DNA from: Candidatus Omnitrophota bacterium
Lineage (GTDB): Bacteria > Omnitrophota > Gorgyraeia > Zapsychrales > Fredricksoniimonadaceae
Length of the DNA stretch: 26,658 bases
Direction of reading: 5' to 3'
Assembly (NCBI GenBank): GCA_023247575.1
Contig: JAHFGE010000010.1
Coordinates: forward strand, 1 to 26,658
The notes under the pieces: model-generated
Database searches by the model: none
Seen by the model: the letters and a program-made list of their open reading frames with translations, nothing else
What the model was told of the DNA's origin: nothing
Program-made: the position numbers and the translations under genes
Shown here: positions 6,842 through 14,831 of the stretch, in pieces
How positions within the stretch are numbered: position 1 is the first letter of the stretch
Layout of the letters: every line of letters begins with the position of its first letter

Positions 6842-7965
6842 TGACGCCATTAAGACCCAAGCGCGTTTTGCTTATGTATATTTCTCAAGTCTCCGGCCAC
6901 CGTCAGGGAGCCATAGCGATTCAAAAATCCCTTAAAACACTCAGTCCAGACTGCATAGTCAAAAGCCTCAATGGCTTTAGTTACACTTATCCATTGATGG
7001 AAAAAATTATCAATACGGCTTATCTGGGAGTGATTAAACGCGCTCCGCAAATTTGGGAATTTCTCTACGATAATCCGAAGGTCATCAAGGCATCAGAAAG
7101 AATCAAAGAATCCATTCACAAATCCTCCCATAAAAAACTTAAACCACTTTTCGATGAATTTAAACCAGATGTGGTTATTTGTACTCAGGCCTTTCCTTGT
7201 GGAATGGTGGCTGATTATAAGGTTGACAAAAACTTACCGATTAAAGTGATCGGCGTATTAACAGATTTCGCTCCACATTTGTACTGGTTACACAAGGGAG
7301 TTGATTACTACATTGTCCCTTCCGAAGATGCCAAGAAGCGTTATATGAATGAAGGAGTTAAAGAAGCCCAGATTAAAATTTTTGGTATTCCTATTGGTAT
7401 GAAATTTGCAGAGCCATTAGATCGTACAGCTGTTGCCCGTAAATTACGCTTGGACCTTGATGTACCTATTGTTTTAGTCATGGGAGGAGGACAAGGATTG
7501 GGACCCATGAAAGATGCCGTTCAATCCTTGGTGAAGTTAAAGAGGCCTTTACAAATCATCGTCATCGCAGGGACTAATAGGAGATTGGTCAAATGGCTTA
7601 AAAAGATTCAATCTCAGAGTACCCCTAAAATTATTATTTATGAATATGTCCATAATGTCGATGAGCTCATGGAAGTTTCTACTGTCATGATCAGTAAACC
7701 GGGGGGTATGACTACTTCGGAATGTTTAGCCAAAGGGTTACCCATGGTGATTGTCAATCCTATTCCAGGGCAAGAAGAGCATAACTCTCAATTTTTGATT
7801 AAAAGCGGTATAGCCATTCGAGTTGATGATAAGAAACAAATTGGGCAGGCCATTGATACGCTCCTTAATGATCCAGCTAAACTTCAATTGATGCGGCAGG
7901 CTGCGCTCAAGTGTGGCCGTCCTATGGCCGCGGAAAACATTGCCTGGTTGGCATTGAGCTGCTAA
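6838..7965 (+). CDS. MGDG synthase/UgtP-type glycolipid glycosyltransferase
   Basis: A GT28-type glycosyltransferase of 375 aa with two Rossmann domains. The N-terminal half (QVSGHRQGAIAIQKSLKTL, then an internal hydrophobic patch) matches the MGDG-synthase acceptor domain. The C-terminal half has VLVMGGGQGLGPMKDAV and the nucleotide-sugar region MISKPGGMTTSECLAKGLPM, followed by NPIPGQEEHNS. The family adds glucose or galactose to diacylglycerol at the inner membrane, making glycolipids. The actual sugar and lipid cannot be read from sequence. It overlaps the lipoyl gene by ATGA and the next gene by TAATG. It could instead be a MurG relative with another acceptor, but the N-terminal domain favours the lipid role. 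Confidence 0.85.
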   Translation: MMTPLRPKRVLLMYISQVSGHRQGAIAIQKSLKTLSPDCIVKSLNGFSYTYPLMEKIINTAYLGVIKRAPQIWEFLYDNPKVIKASERIKESIHKSSHKKLKPLFDEFKPDVVICTQAFPCGMVADYKVDKNLPIKVIGVLTDFAPHLYWLHKGVDYYIVPSEDAKKRYMNEGVKEAQIKIFGIPIGMKFAEPLDRTAVARKLRLDLDVPIVLVMGGGQGLGPMKDAVQSLVKLKRPLQIIVIAGTNRRLVKWLKKIQSQSTPKIIIYEYVHNVDELMEVSTVMISKPGGMTTSECLAKGLPMVIVNPIPGQEEHNSQFLIKSGIAIRVDDKKQIGQAIDTLLNDPAKLQLMRQAALKCGRPMAAENIAWLALSC

Positions 7966-8831
7966 TGGGAAATTTTTACCTTTATAAAATAGGGGAATTC
8001 TTAACCAAGTATTTACCGTTACCTGCCAGCTATGCCCTGGCTACCTTTTTTTCGGATTGTCAGTATTTATTGTCTAAAACCGACCGGCAAGCGGTAGAGT
8101 ATAATTTAAAAATTGTTCTTAATACCGATCGAGTACCTGCCGCTATGGTGCGTCATGTGTTCCGTTATTTTGGTCAATACCTGGCAGATTTTTTCGTTAT
8201 GCCTAAAAAGCTTAATAAAGAATTTATCAAAAAATATGTTGAAATATCGGGTAGCGAGCATTTAAATGAAGTGCTCCATCAGGGGAAGGGAGGCATTATC
8301 CTAGGGGCTCATGTGGGCAATTGGGAAATGGGAGCCGCAGTCTTAAGTCTTTTGGGTTTTCCCTTAACTATAGTGGCTCTGGCACATAAGGATGCCCGTG
8401 TTAATGCGTTTTTTAATAGCCACAGAGAGTTTTTTGGTACAACTGTTATTCAAACCAACCTAGCATTGCGTCGGTGCTTGGAACATTTAAAACGTAACCG
8501 CCTTATTGCCATTTTGGCTGACAGGGACTTTGGCCATCACGGCTTGGCCATGAACTTTTTAGGCCGAAAAGCTATGATTCCGAAGGGGGCGGCCTTTTTC
8601 TCGCTGAAAACTGGTGCGCCTCTTATTCCTGCCTTTTTTTTACGGGGTTCCCACAATAGTTTTAATTTTATTTTAGGAGAACCCATTTATCCGCCGTCTG
8701 TGCAGCCGGAAGGCATTAATGACCACGAAATCAAGCAGTTTACTAACAAATATCTTTATTTAATTGAAGACCAGATTAGACAAAATCCCAGCCAGTGGTT
8801 AATGTTTCGCCGTTTTGATGACAATACATGA
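7965..8831 (+). CDS. LpxL/HtrB-type lysophospholipid acyltransferase
   Basis: A member of the lipid A acyltransferase family, which adds secondary acyl chains to lipid A or related lipids at the inner membrane. The 288 aa contain the catalytic HX4E motif HVGNWE (H116-E121) in IILGAHVGNWEMG, the ADRDFG segment, and PKGAAFFSLKTGAPLIPAFF. The start at 7965 is the TAATG overlap with the preceding gene; an in-frame GTG at 7911 would give 18 extra residues that do not resemble the family. A strongly hydrophobic N-terminal anchor is not obvious. No other lpx genes are in the window. Neighbours suggest the acceptor could be a glycolipid rather than lipid A. Confidence 0.88.
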   Translation: MGNFYLYKIGEFLTKYLPLPASYALATFFSDCQYLLSKTDRQAVEYNLKIVLNTDRVPAAMVRHVFRYFGQYLADFFVMPKKLNKEFIKKYVEISGSEHLNEVLHQGKGGIILGAHVGNWEMGAAVLSLLGFPLTIVALAHKDARVNAFFNSHREFFGTTVIQTNLALRRCLEHLKRNRLIAILADRDFGHHGLAMNFLGRKAMIPKGAAFFSLKTGAPLIPAFFLRGSHNSFNFILGEPIYPPSVQPEGINDHEIKQFTNKYLYLIEDQIRQNPSQWLMFRRFDDNT

Positions 8832-9493
8832 AAATTACTATTATTATTCCAGCTCACAATGAAGCGAAATCAATGAGCAGTTTGGTTAAGGCCATTAAAG
8901 ATTTAGGTTACGATGTGATCGTGGTGGATGACGGTTCCATTGATCATACGGCCAATCTGGCCAGAAATGAAGGTGCTTTAGTGATATCAACGAGTAAGAA
9001 AGGGGGTAAAGGGAATGCTTTACGTCTAGGTTTTGACCAGGCCATTGGTCAAGGATATGATGCGGTTATTACTATGGATGGAGATGGACAGCATTCGCCT
9101 TCAGATATTGCTCATTTTTTACAGGTTTATGATCAAACACAAGCAGATATTATATGCGGTGATCGCATGGAATCCCCTTTAGGTATGCCATGGGTTCGTC
9201 GAGTAACAAATGGTTTTATGTCTTGGATGATTTCCTGGATTTGCCATCAGAAGATTTCGGACACCCAATGTGGATTTCGTTTCATTAAAATGGATGTCCT
9301 TAAAGCCATTAAGCTTCAATCTAATGATTTTGAAATTGAAACTGAAATTCTCATTAAAGCCAGCAAGAAAGGTTTTCGCATGGCTTGTGCCCCTATTCAA
9401 ACTATTTATAGAGACGAGGTTAGTAAAATTCATCCCGTGCGAGACACCGTAAGATTTATCTATTATATTGGTAAGGAAATCTTTAAGCCATAA
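8828..9493 (+). CDS. Family 2 glycosyltransferase (DPM1/polyprenyl-phosphate type)
   Basis: A 221-aa GT-A enzyme with IIPAHNEAKSM at the N-terminus, VDDGSIDHT for nucleotide binding, the DxD in TMDGDGQHSP, and SDTQCGFRF with the acceptor-site region. This is the dolichol-phosphate mannose/glucose synthase subfamily, which loads sugar onto a lipid phosphate carrier. It has no C-terminal transmembrane domain, as in the soluble DPM1 class. It overlaps the acyltransferase by 4 bp (ATGA), so the two are probably translated together. The sugar donor cannot be determined. Confidence 0.87.
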   Translation: MKITIIIPAHNEAKSMSSLVKAIKDLGYDVIVVDDGSIDHTANLARNEGALVISTSKKGGKGNALRLGFDQAIGQGYDAVITMDGDGQHSPSDIAHFLQVYDQTQADIICGDRMESPLGMPWVRRVTNGFMSWMISWICHQKISDTQCGFRFIKMDVLKAIKLQSNDFEIETEILIKASKKGFRMACAPIQTIYRDEVSKIHPVRDTVRFIYYIGKEIFKP

Positions 9494-10125
9494 TGACGGA
9501 CACTTTTTTATTAAGGGCATTATTTATCTCTTTGACCCTTCACACGGTTTTAGTGTGCGGTAGCTATTGGATAAAAATCCATGAGCTTAAAAAGGTCCAT
9601 GACAGAAGGGTAGAAATTATTTATAAATCGGTTAAACCCCCCACATTGGATATCCCCCTACATGTCATCAAACCAGCCCGAAGACTGGATTTAAAAAATA
9701 TTATTGATTTTAAATTAAATAACGACAGTCAGGACTTGAAAGGGTTTACCAGGTATGAACGAAAACCAACCCAAATTAAATCCACCCAAGTCAACCTTAT
9801 TACGGTAACGCCAATTCAATCGAAAAAAATCGATAGCTCGACATACATTTCTTATCAAGAGAGGATACGCGAGAGCATTAAAGAAAGAGTTTATGCTAAT
9901 TATAACCGATTTGATGCTGGTATTGTTTATTTAACCTTTATTATTTCTTCCGATGGCCGTCTAAAGGCTTATCAGGTCGTTGATGAAAAAACCAAGGCTA
10001 GCCAGAATTTGCGATATATTTCTACCAAAAGTCTTAAGGAAGCACAATTCCCACCCTTTTTAAAAGGCATGACTCTTCCGGAGTACACTTTTAACATTGA
10101 AATTGAATATCAGGTCAGTGAGTAA
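9493..10125 (+). CDS. TonB-like energy transducer
   Basis: A 210-aa protein with an N-terminal membrane anchor (about 8-26, LRALFISLTLHTVLVCGSYW), then a charged, lysine- and proline-containing periplasmic linker, and a C-terminal domain (about 120-209) with GIVYLTFIISSDGRLKAYQV, SLKEAQFPPF and a final FNIEIEYQV strand, which fits the TonB C-terminal fold. TonB transmits proton-motive force to outer-membrane receptors; TonB-domain relatives also act in envelope maintenance. No ExbB/ExbD and no receptor are nearby. The start overlaps the preceding stop (TAATG), so it closes the envelope-lipid cassette. The linker is less proline-rich than classical TonB. Confidence 0.75.
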   Translation: MTDTFLLRALFISLTLHTVLVCGSYWIKIHELKKVHDRRVEIIYKSVKPPTLDIPLHVIKPARRLDLKNIIDFKLNNDSQDLKGFTRYERKPTQIKSTQVNLITVTPIQSKKIDSSTYISYQERIRESIKERVYANYNRFDAGIVYLTFIISSDGRLKAYQVVDEKTKASQNLRYISTKSLKEAQFPPFLKGMTLPEYTFNIEIEYQVSE

Positions 10126-10158
10126 GATCTTGAATGAGCTTAGGGGCAATGCCGAGCG

Positions 10159-10187
10159 TTGACAATCCTGAGCATCTCTGATAAAGT
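10159..10187 (+). promoter_or_regulatory. Sigma-70-type promoter before the DUF1844 gene
   Basis: A perfect -35 TTGACA at 10159-10164 is followed, after 17 bp, by TAAAGT at 10182-10187. Transcription would begin near 10194, giving a leader of about 37 nt with AGAAAGG at 10216-10222. It marks the likely start of the long unit running through efp and acc genes. Confidence 0.65.
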
Positions 10188-10230
10188 GTCCATACTTTTC
10201 CAAAGTAAAAACTATAGAAAGGTCATGAGC

Positions 10231-10659
10231 ATGGACATTCATAATCGTTGGGGAGAAAAAATCAATTCTGAGTCCAGCGGGCTTATCGGGCCCGATGGTG
10301 AACCTCTTCCTTCAGTATCCCAGGAAAAACAGCCATCTCAGGAATCTCAAGATCCGTTTACCCCGCCAGAGGCAGGGCTTACAGCGGGTCAAGAACAAGA
10401 ACCTCAATTAGACTTTTTTAACTATATTACTAGTCTTGGCTTTCAAGCCATGATTTTTTTAGGTGAAATTCCCAATCCGTTGACTAACCAACAGGATAAG
10501 AATCTTAAACAGGCCAAATTTCTTATCGATACCTTGGTTCTTATCAGGGAAAAGACGACGGGTAACTTGACTAAAGAAGAATCAGAATTACTGAATAGCT
10601 CGATTTACGAACTTCAATTACGCTACGTAGAAGCTGTCAAAAAGCAAACCGCCTTATGA
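10231..10659 (+). CDS. DUF1844 family protein
   Basis: 142 aa from the ATG at 10231, which is about 8 bases after AGAAAGG; an ATG at 10225 is an alternative, and a TTG at 10159 would lie in the promoter. The first ~65 residues are polar and low-complexity. The C-terminal part (FFNYITSLGFQAMIFLGEIP, then TGNLTKEESELLNSSIYELQ) matches DUF1844, a short helical domain of unknown function common in diderm bacteria. It overlaps the Trm112-like gene by ATGA. Confidence 0.85.
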   Translation: MDIHNRWGEKINSESSGLIGPDGEPLPSVSQEKQPSQESQDPFTPPEAGLTAGQEQEPQLDFFNYITSLGFQAMIFLGEIPNPLTNQQDKNLKQAKFLIDTLVLIREKTTGNLTKEESELLNSSIYELQLRYVEAVKKQTAL

Positions 10660-10889
10660 TCGATCCTAAGCTTTTAGAAATCCTTGCTTGCCCTGCCTGC
10701 GGGGGAGAGTTGGAACTTAAAGATGATAAAATTGTCTGTGTTAAGTGTGGTCGGACATACCCCATTAAAAATGGTATCCCGGTACTTTTAGCTGACCAAG
10801 CCAGCCCCGCTGCATTCTTGCAGAATGCAAGAAGCGGGGCCAGCCCCGACGGTACCGTCGGGGCCAGCCATAGCCATCATCATGCATAA
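10656..10889 (+). CDS. Trm112-like zinc-ribbon protein with palindrome-encoded tail
   Basis: Residues 1-48 are a complete YcaR/Trm112 domain: MIDPKLLEILACPACGGELE, then CVKCGRTYPIKNGIPVLL, with four zinc-ligand cysteines in two CxxC pairs. Relatives activate methyltransferases or have unknown roles. The family normally stops near residue 55-60. Here the last ~29 residues (QASPAAFLQNARSGASPDGT onwards) are encoded by two GC-rich palindromes at 10804-10864, so the tail is probably acquired junk. The stop codon lies 8 bases inside the next gene. Confidence 0.88.
   Translation: MIDPKLLEILACPACGGELELKDDKIVCVKCGRTYPIKNGIPVLLADQASPAAFLQNARSGASPDGTVGASHSHHHA
10804..10864. repeat. Tandem GC-rich palindromes inside the Trm112-like gene
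   Basis: Unit 1: GCCCCGCT (10804-10811) pairs with AGCGGGGC (10833-10840), enclosing TGCATTC/GAATGCA. Unit 2: a perfect 22-bp palindrome at 10843-10864 centred on GGTACC, with arms GCCCCGACGGT. Each unit is bordered by a CCAG-containing junction. A relative of unit 2 occurs at 14796-14817. Confidence 0.9.
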
Positions 10890-11940
10890 TCGCTTAAAAC
10901 GATTGATTGTGGAATTTCCTCGTCATCGCAATATCGATGCTCTCCTTATTACTGATGATGTGAATATTAAATATTTGACAGGGTTTCTGGCTAAAGAATC
11001 CTGGCTTGTGGTGACTAGCCAAAGAGCTTTTTATATCACGGATTTTCGTTACCTTCATGAAGCTAAAGAGGGATTAAAGGGAAATGTTTTAGTTAAACAG
11101 CATACCCAGTGCCTTTCAGCTGCATTGTTTGAATTAGTCAAGAGGCAGAAGGTTAAACGTTTAGGCTTTGATGAACAGGCTATCTCCGTAGCATGTCTTA
11201 AAAAGTTAAAAAGTTTTTGCCCCCGTAGAACTAGACTCATTGCCACTAATGGCTTGGTAGAAAGTTTAAGGGAAATTAAGGAACAAGGGGAAATTGATAT
11301 CATTCGTGAATGCCTAAAAATTCATGCCAAAGTTTTAGGGTTTTTAAAAAAAGTGGTGAAAGTTGGTATCTCTGAGCGTCAAATCTTATTGTATTTGGAG
11401 GGATTTATAAAAAAATATCGGGTTAGATTCTCTTTTGATCCCATTATTGCTTCCGGCCCTAATTCTGCTTATCCGCACGCTCAAGTCAGTGACAGGATTT
11501 TAAAAAACAATGAACCAATTTTAATAGATATTGGTATTGATATTAAAGGGTATAAGTCAGACTTGACACGAAATTTCTTTTTGGGTAAAATGTCGCCTCA
11601 TTATATCAAAGTGCTTGAGGCTACAAAACTTGCGCAACAAGAGGCCATTAAGCTTGTCAAACCAGGTATTAACGTTGCAGAGTTAGACGGACTTGCTCGT
11701 AAAGTACTGAGAAGATTTGGCTTAGCAAAATATTTTGGGCACTCTTTAGGTCATGGGGTAGGTCTAGAAATACATGAGAACCCCAGGCTTTCGGTTAAAA
11801 GCCAAGCTTTTCTTGAGGCAGGTATGATTGTAACTGTAGAACCTGGAGTGTATATTCCCGGGCAATTCGGAGTTAGAGTAGAAGACATGGTTTTAGTAAC
11901 AAAAGAAGGATGCGAGGTGTTGAGTGGCAATTACGATTAA
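10882..11940 (+). CDS. M24 family Xaa-Pro aminopeptidase-like protein
   Basis: A pita-bread metallopeptidase of 352 aa from the ATG at 10882. The in-frame upstream start at 10825 would translate palindrome sequence. The N-terminal creatinase domain contains LLITDDVNIKYLTGF. The catalytic domain has the first two metal aspartates in IDIGIDIKGYKSDLTRNF, the histidine in GHSLGHGVGLEIHENP, and glutamates in VTVEPGVYIPG and VRVEDMVLVT, so all five metal ligands appear present. It likely removes N-terminal residues before proline in the cytoplasm. The pepP/pepQ-efp-accB-accC order is common in bacteria and is kept here. Confidence 0.9.
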   Translation: MHNRLKRLIVEFPRHRNIDALLITDDVNIKYLTGFLAKESWLVVTSQRAFYITDFRYLHEAKEGLKGNVLVKQHTQCLSAALFELVKRQKVKRLGFDEQAISVACLKKLKSFCPRRTRLIATNGLVESLREIKEQGEIDIIRECLKIHAKVLGFLKKVVKVGISERQILLYLEGFIKKYRVRFSFDPIIASGPNSAYPHAQVSDRILKNNEPILIDIGIDIKGYKSDLTRNFFLGKMSPHYIKVLEATKLAQQEAIKLVKPGINVAELDGLARKVLRRFGLAKYFGHSLGHGVGLEIHENPRLSVKSQAFLEAGMIVTVEPGVYIPGQFGVRVEDMVLVTKEGCEVLSGNYD

Positions 11941-12490
11941 TGAAATTGAAGGTGGCATGGGCCTTTTAGTTGATGGACAGCTTTATTTTGTAACTGAATA
12001 CCACCATGTGAAACCCGGTAAGGGCAGTGCTTTTGTCCGCGTGCGGCTTAAAAATATTAAAACCGATGCGGTTTTAGAACGGACTTTTCGCAGTGCAGAA
12101 GTTTTAGAAGATGCTGCTTTAGAACGCCGTCGCATGCAATTCACCTATGCCGCCGGGGACGAATACCATTTTATGGACCAGAATACTTTTGAAGACATCG
12201 TCATCCCAAAGGAACTTTTAGGAGACGGGGTCAAATATTTACAGGATAATATGGAAGTGGAAACCATTCTCTTTAAAGGCCAGGTGTTCAAAGCACAAGT
12301 CCCCACCTTTATCATCGCTATTATCACGGAAGCCGATCCAGGATTAAAAGGGGATTCTTCCAAAGCCGGTTATAAACCTGCTAAAATAGATACAGGGGCT
12401 TCCATTCAAGTGCCTTTATTTATTAACCCCGGCGAGACCATTAAAGTTGACACCAGAACCGGCATCTATGTCGAAAGGGTCAAAAAATGA
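11924..12490 (+). CDS. efp: Elongation factor P
   Basis: EF-P relieves ribosomes stalled at polyproline by entering the E site. The 188 aa form three beta-barrel domains: an N-terminal KOW-like domain and two OB folds, ending YVERVK as usual. The tip loop reads HHVKPGKGSAFVRVRLKN, so the residue that is modified in many species is a lysine (K33). No epmA/epmB, earP or ymfI partner gene is in the window, so the modification type is unknown. The start is GTG, 17 bases inside the preceding gene, with GCGAGG at about 11912-11917 before it. Confidence 0.95.
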   Translation: MAITINEIEGGMGLLVDGQLYFVTEYHHVKPGKGSAFVRVRLKNIKTDAVLERTFRSAEVLEDAALERRRMQFTYAAGDEYHFMDQNTFEDIVIPKELLGDGVKYLQDNMEVETILFKGQVFKAQVPTFIIAIITEADPGLKGDSSKAGYKPAKIDTGASIQVPLFINPGETIKVDTRTGIYVERVKK

Positions 12491-12954
12491 ATTTAAAAGA
12501 AATTAAGGAAATCTTAGCGCTCATGAATGAAAACAATTTAGCAGAGATTGAAATCGAGCGTGAGGGCCTTAAGCTAAAACTAAAGAAGACTACTTTAGAA
12601 GCTCAGCTTCAAACCCCGGTTCGTTATTCGGTTGAGTCGCTTCCTGCTCCTAAAGTCGAGACCCCTTTAACCACACCCACGGCACAAGCCACTGCTGAAA
12701 CTTCTGCCAAAACTACCAAGGAAATCAAGTCACCTATGGTGGGAACATTCTATCGTGCCCCCTCTCCGGAAGCTGCCCCCTTTGTAGAAGTCGGTCAGAT
12801 TGTGGAAATAGGCCAAGTGGTCTGTATTGTCGAAGCTATGAAATTGATGAACGAAATTAAGTCTGAAGTGCACGGTAAAATTGTCGAAGTGGTCGTTTCA
12901 AATGCTGAACCTGTCGAATTCGGCCAAACCTTATTTGTGGTTGAACCGACATAA
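12487..12954 (+). CDS. accB: Biotin carboxyl carrier protein of acetyl-CoA carboxylase
   Basis: BCCP carries biotin between the two half-reactions that make malonyl-CoA for fatty acid synthesis. It has 155 aa: an N-terminal helix-rich region (MNLKEIKEILALMNENNLAE), a linker rich in T, A and P (about 40-78), and a C-terminal biotinyl domain from about 80, with SPMVGTFYRAPSPEAAPFV and the biotinylation site EAMKLMNE at K119. It overlaps efp by ATGA. Its stop lies inside a perfect 10-bp inverted repeat at 12948-12972. Confidence 0.95.
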   Translation: MNLKEIKEILALMNENNLAEIEIEREGLKLKLKKTTLEAQLQTPVRYSVESLPAPKVETPLTTPTAQATAETSAKTTKEIKSPMVGTFYRAPSPEAAPFVEVGQIVEIGQVVCIVEAMKLMNEIKSEVHGKIVEVVVSNAEPVEFGQTLFVVEPT

Positions 12955-12972
12955 TGATAAAGTCATTATGTC
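12948..12972. repeat. Perfect inverted repeat over the accB stop codon
   Basis: GACATAATGA (12948-12957) and TCATTATGTC (12963-12972) are exact inverted copies with a 5-base spacer. The 5' arm holds the accB stop codon, and the 3' arm runs into the left end of the 71-bp element at 12969. It is AT-rich and lacks a following T-run. It may have arisen from the insertion. Confidence 0.75.
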
Positions 12973-13039
12973 GTCCCCGAACGTATTAATCGGGGACCTG
13001 CGATTTCTAGATTCCCGATTAAAACATTCGGGAATGACA
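12969..13039. repeat. Inverted-terminal-repeat element, copy 2 (about 71 bp)
   Basis: It begins TGTCGTCCCCGAACGT and ends ACATTCGGGAATGACA as imperfect inverted repeats, with internal hairpins CCCCGA/TCGGGG and TTCCCGA/TCGGGAA and a central CTAG. It shares this architecture with copy 1 at 6512-6589 but has a centre about 7 bp shorter. It ends 7 bp before the accC ATG, leaving almost no room for a Shine-Dalgarno. Confidence 0.8.
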
Positions 13040-13046
13040 TAAGAAT

Positions 13047-14396
13047 ATGTTCTCAAAAATTTTAATCGCTAACCGTGGAGAAATTGCTCTACGTGTCATC
13101 AGGGCTTGCAAAGAGCTTGGTATCCGTACCGTGGCTGTTTATTCTGAAGCGGATCGCAATTCTTTGCCTGTACGCTTTGCGGATGAAGCGGTTTGCATTG
13201 GTAAAGCATCCAGCAAAGAAAGCTATTTGAATATCCCTGCGATTATTTCTGCCGCTGAAATTACCGATGTAGAAGCTATCCATCCAGGCTACGGGTTCCT
13301 ATCCGAGAATGCGCATTTTGCCGAGATTTGTGAATCTTGCCATATTAAATTTATCGGTCCCTCACCGGAATCTATCCGTAAAATGGGGGATAAAATTGTG
13401 GCCAAAGAGACCGTCAAAAAAATGGGGGTACCTTTAACGCCAGGGGGGCATGGCATCATCGATACCCAGGAAAAAGCCCTTGAGGTGGCTCAAAGGATAA
13501 AATATCCAGTGATTATTAAAGCAGTGGCTGGCGGTGGTGGCAAAGGTATGCGGGTCTGTCACAATGATGTGACACTCATTAATTCTTTTAAAATGGCTCA
13601 GGCGGAAGCCGACGCTAATTTTGGGCGGGCGGATGTCTATATTGAAAAATACGTCGAAGGCCCACGCCATGTGGAATTTCAGATACTCGCCGATGAACAT
13701 GGCAATGTTATTCATCTAGGAGAACGGGATTGCTCTTTGCAAAGACGCCATCAGAAGTTATTAGAAGAAGCCCCTTCAGCGGCTTTAGATGTTAATTTAC
13801 GTAAAAAAATGGGAGAGGCTGCTGTGAAGGCCGCTAAAGCGGTTAATTACGAGGGGGCGGGCACCATTGAATTTTTGTTGGATTCACACGGTGCTTTTTA
13901 TTTTATGGAGATGAATACCCGTATCCAAGTTGAACATCCAGTCACAGAAATGGTGACCGGGATTGATCTTATTAAAGAACAAATCAAAGTGGCCAATGGT
14001 CAAAAGCTAAGAATGAAGCAGGAAGATGTAAAGTTCTCCGGTGCCGCTATTGAATGCCGCATTAATGCCGAAGATCCTTATAATAATTTTATTCCTTGCC
14101 CTGGAAAGATTGAGGAATTAAATCTTCCGGGGGGGCCGGGTGTGCGCATTGACACACATATTTATCCGGGCTATACTATTAGTTCTTATTATGATTCCAT
14201 GGTCGCTAAGCTCATTGTGCATGGGAAAGACCGCCTGGAGGCCGTTCACATTATGCGCCGTGCTCTGGATGAATTTTACATATCTCCTATTAAGACGACC
14301 ATTCCATTGCATATGGAAATTATGCATCATCCGGTTTTTCTTCAGGGCAAAGTCACTACTCATTTTTTAGAAAAGATGATGAAAAATGATGGATGA
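13047..14396 (+). CDS. accC: Biotin carboxylase subunit of acetyl-CoA carboxylase
   Basis: ATP-grasp enzyme that carboxylates biotin on AccB. 449 aa, the standard length. It starts MFSKILIANRGEIALRVIRA, has HPGYGFLSEN, the glycine-rich ATP lid KAVAGGGGKGMRV, HLGERDCSLQRRHQKL, and EMNTRIQVEHPVTEM with catalytic residues, and ends in the usual C-terminal domain (INAEDP, FIPCPGKI). Unlike its neighbours it does not overlap the gene before it; the 92-bp gap is filled by repeats. The carboxyltransferase genes accA and accD are not in the window. Confidence 0.97.
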   Translation: MFSKILIANRGEIALRVIRACKELGIRTVAVYSEADRNSLPVRFADEAVCIGKASSKESYLNIPAIISAAEITDVEAIHPGYGFLSENAHFAEICESCHIKFIGPSPESIRKMGDKIVAKETVKKMGVPLTPGGHGIIDTQEKALEVAQRIKYPVIIKAVAGGGGKGMRVCHNDVTLINSFKMAQAEADANFGRADVYIEKYVEGPRHVEFQILADEHGNVIHLGERDCSLQRRHQKLLEEAPSAALDVNLRKKMGEAAVKAAKAVNYEGAGTIEFLLDSHGAFYFMEMNTRIQVEHPVTEMVTGIDLIKEQIKVANGQKLRMKQEDVKFSGAAIECRINAEDPYNNFIPCPGKIEELNLPGGPGVRIDTHIYPGYTISSYYDSMVAKLIVHGKDRLEAVHIMRRALDEFYISPIKTTIPLHMEIMHHPVFLQGKVTTHFLEKMMKNDG

Positions 14397-14423
14397 AGGA
14401 TCGAAGGATAAAAGGAGTTTGTT

Positions 14424-14780
14424 ATGCCGTTAGGCAATGAGGTGGATTTGGGCAGTGTACATATTCACAAGAAAGTGATTGGTGATATTGCGGCGGTGTC
14501 TTTAAAAGAAGTTCCTGGCGTCCGTCTGGCCCGTTTTGGTTTTCTTGGTGATTTGTTTGAGTTTTTTGGTTGTAAAAATTTTCCGGGCGTTTATGTGTTT
14601 ATTGATCAATCAGGTCAAATTTCTTTAGAGATGCGCATCGAAGTAGAATATGGTCTTAATATTTCGTTGCTGGCTCATCAAATTCAAAATAAAATCCAGG
14701 AAGCGGTTCAAGACGCTTTGGACATCGAACTTAAAGAAATTAATATTAGCATACGGTCTGTCGACAAAAGACCCGCCTAA
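14424..14780 (+). CDS. Asp23/Gls24 family protein
   Basis: 118 aa with VHIHKKVIGDIAAVSLKEVPGV at the start, followed by a strand-rich region and YGLNISLLAHQIQNKIQEAV, the conserved helix of Asp23 (alkaline shock protein) domains. In Firmicutes Asp23 is held at the membrane by AmaP and responds to envelope stress. Here the next gene is an AmaP-like protein, which supports the same partnership. A strong AAGGAG lies before the ATG. No signal peptide is visible, so it is presumably cytoplasmic. Confidence 0.87.
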   Translation: MPLGNEVDLGSVHIHKKVIGDIAAVSLKEVPGVRLARFGFLGDLFEFFGCKNFPGVYVFIDQSGQISLEMRIEVEYGLNISLLAHQIQNKIQEAVQDALDIELKEINISIRSVDKRPA

Positions 14781-14795
14781 AAGGCGTCGGGTCAG

Positions 14796-14817
14796 GCTCC
14801 GACGGTACCATCGGGGC
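14796..14817. repeat. Relative of the GGTACC palindrome between asp23 and amaP
   Basis: GCTCCGACGGTACCATCGGGGC is an imperfect palindrome on GGTACC. Seventeen or more of its bases match the perfect one at 10843-10864. Just before it, GACCCG (14770-14775) can pair with CGGGTC (14788-14793) at the end of the asp23 gene. It finishes directly before the amaP Shine-Dalgarno (GGGAGG). Confidence 0.7.
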
Positions 14818-14831
14818 AGGGAGGTATTTCA

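Noticed and set aside
10825..10881. Earlier start for the M24 peptidase
   Set aside because: It lies in palindrome DNA and the residues do not resemble the family; ATG 10882 fits better.
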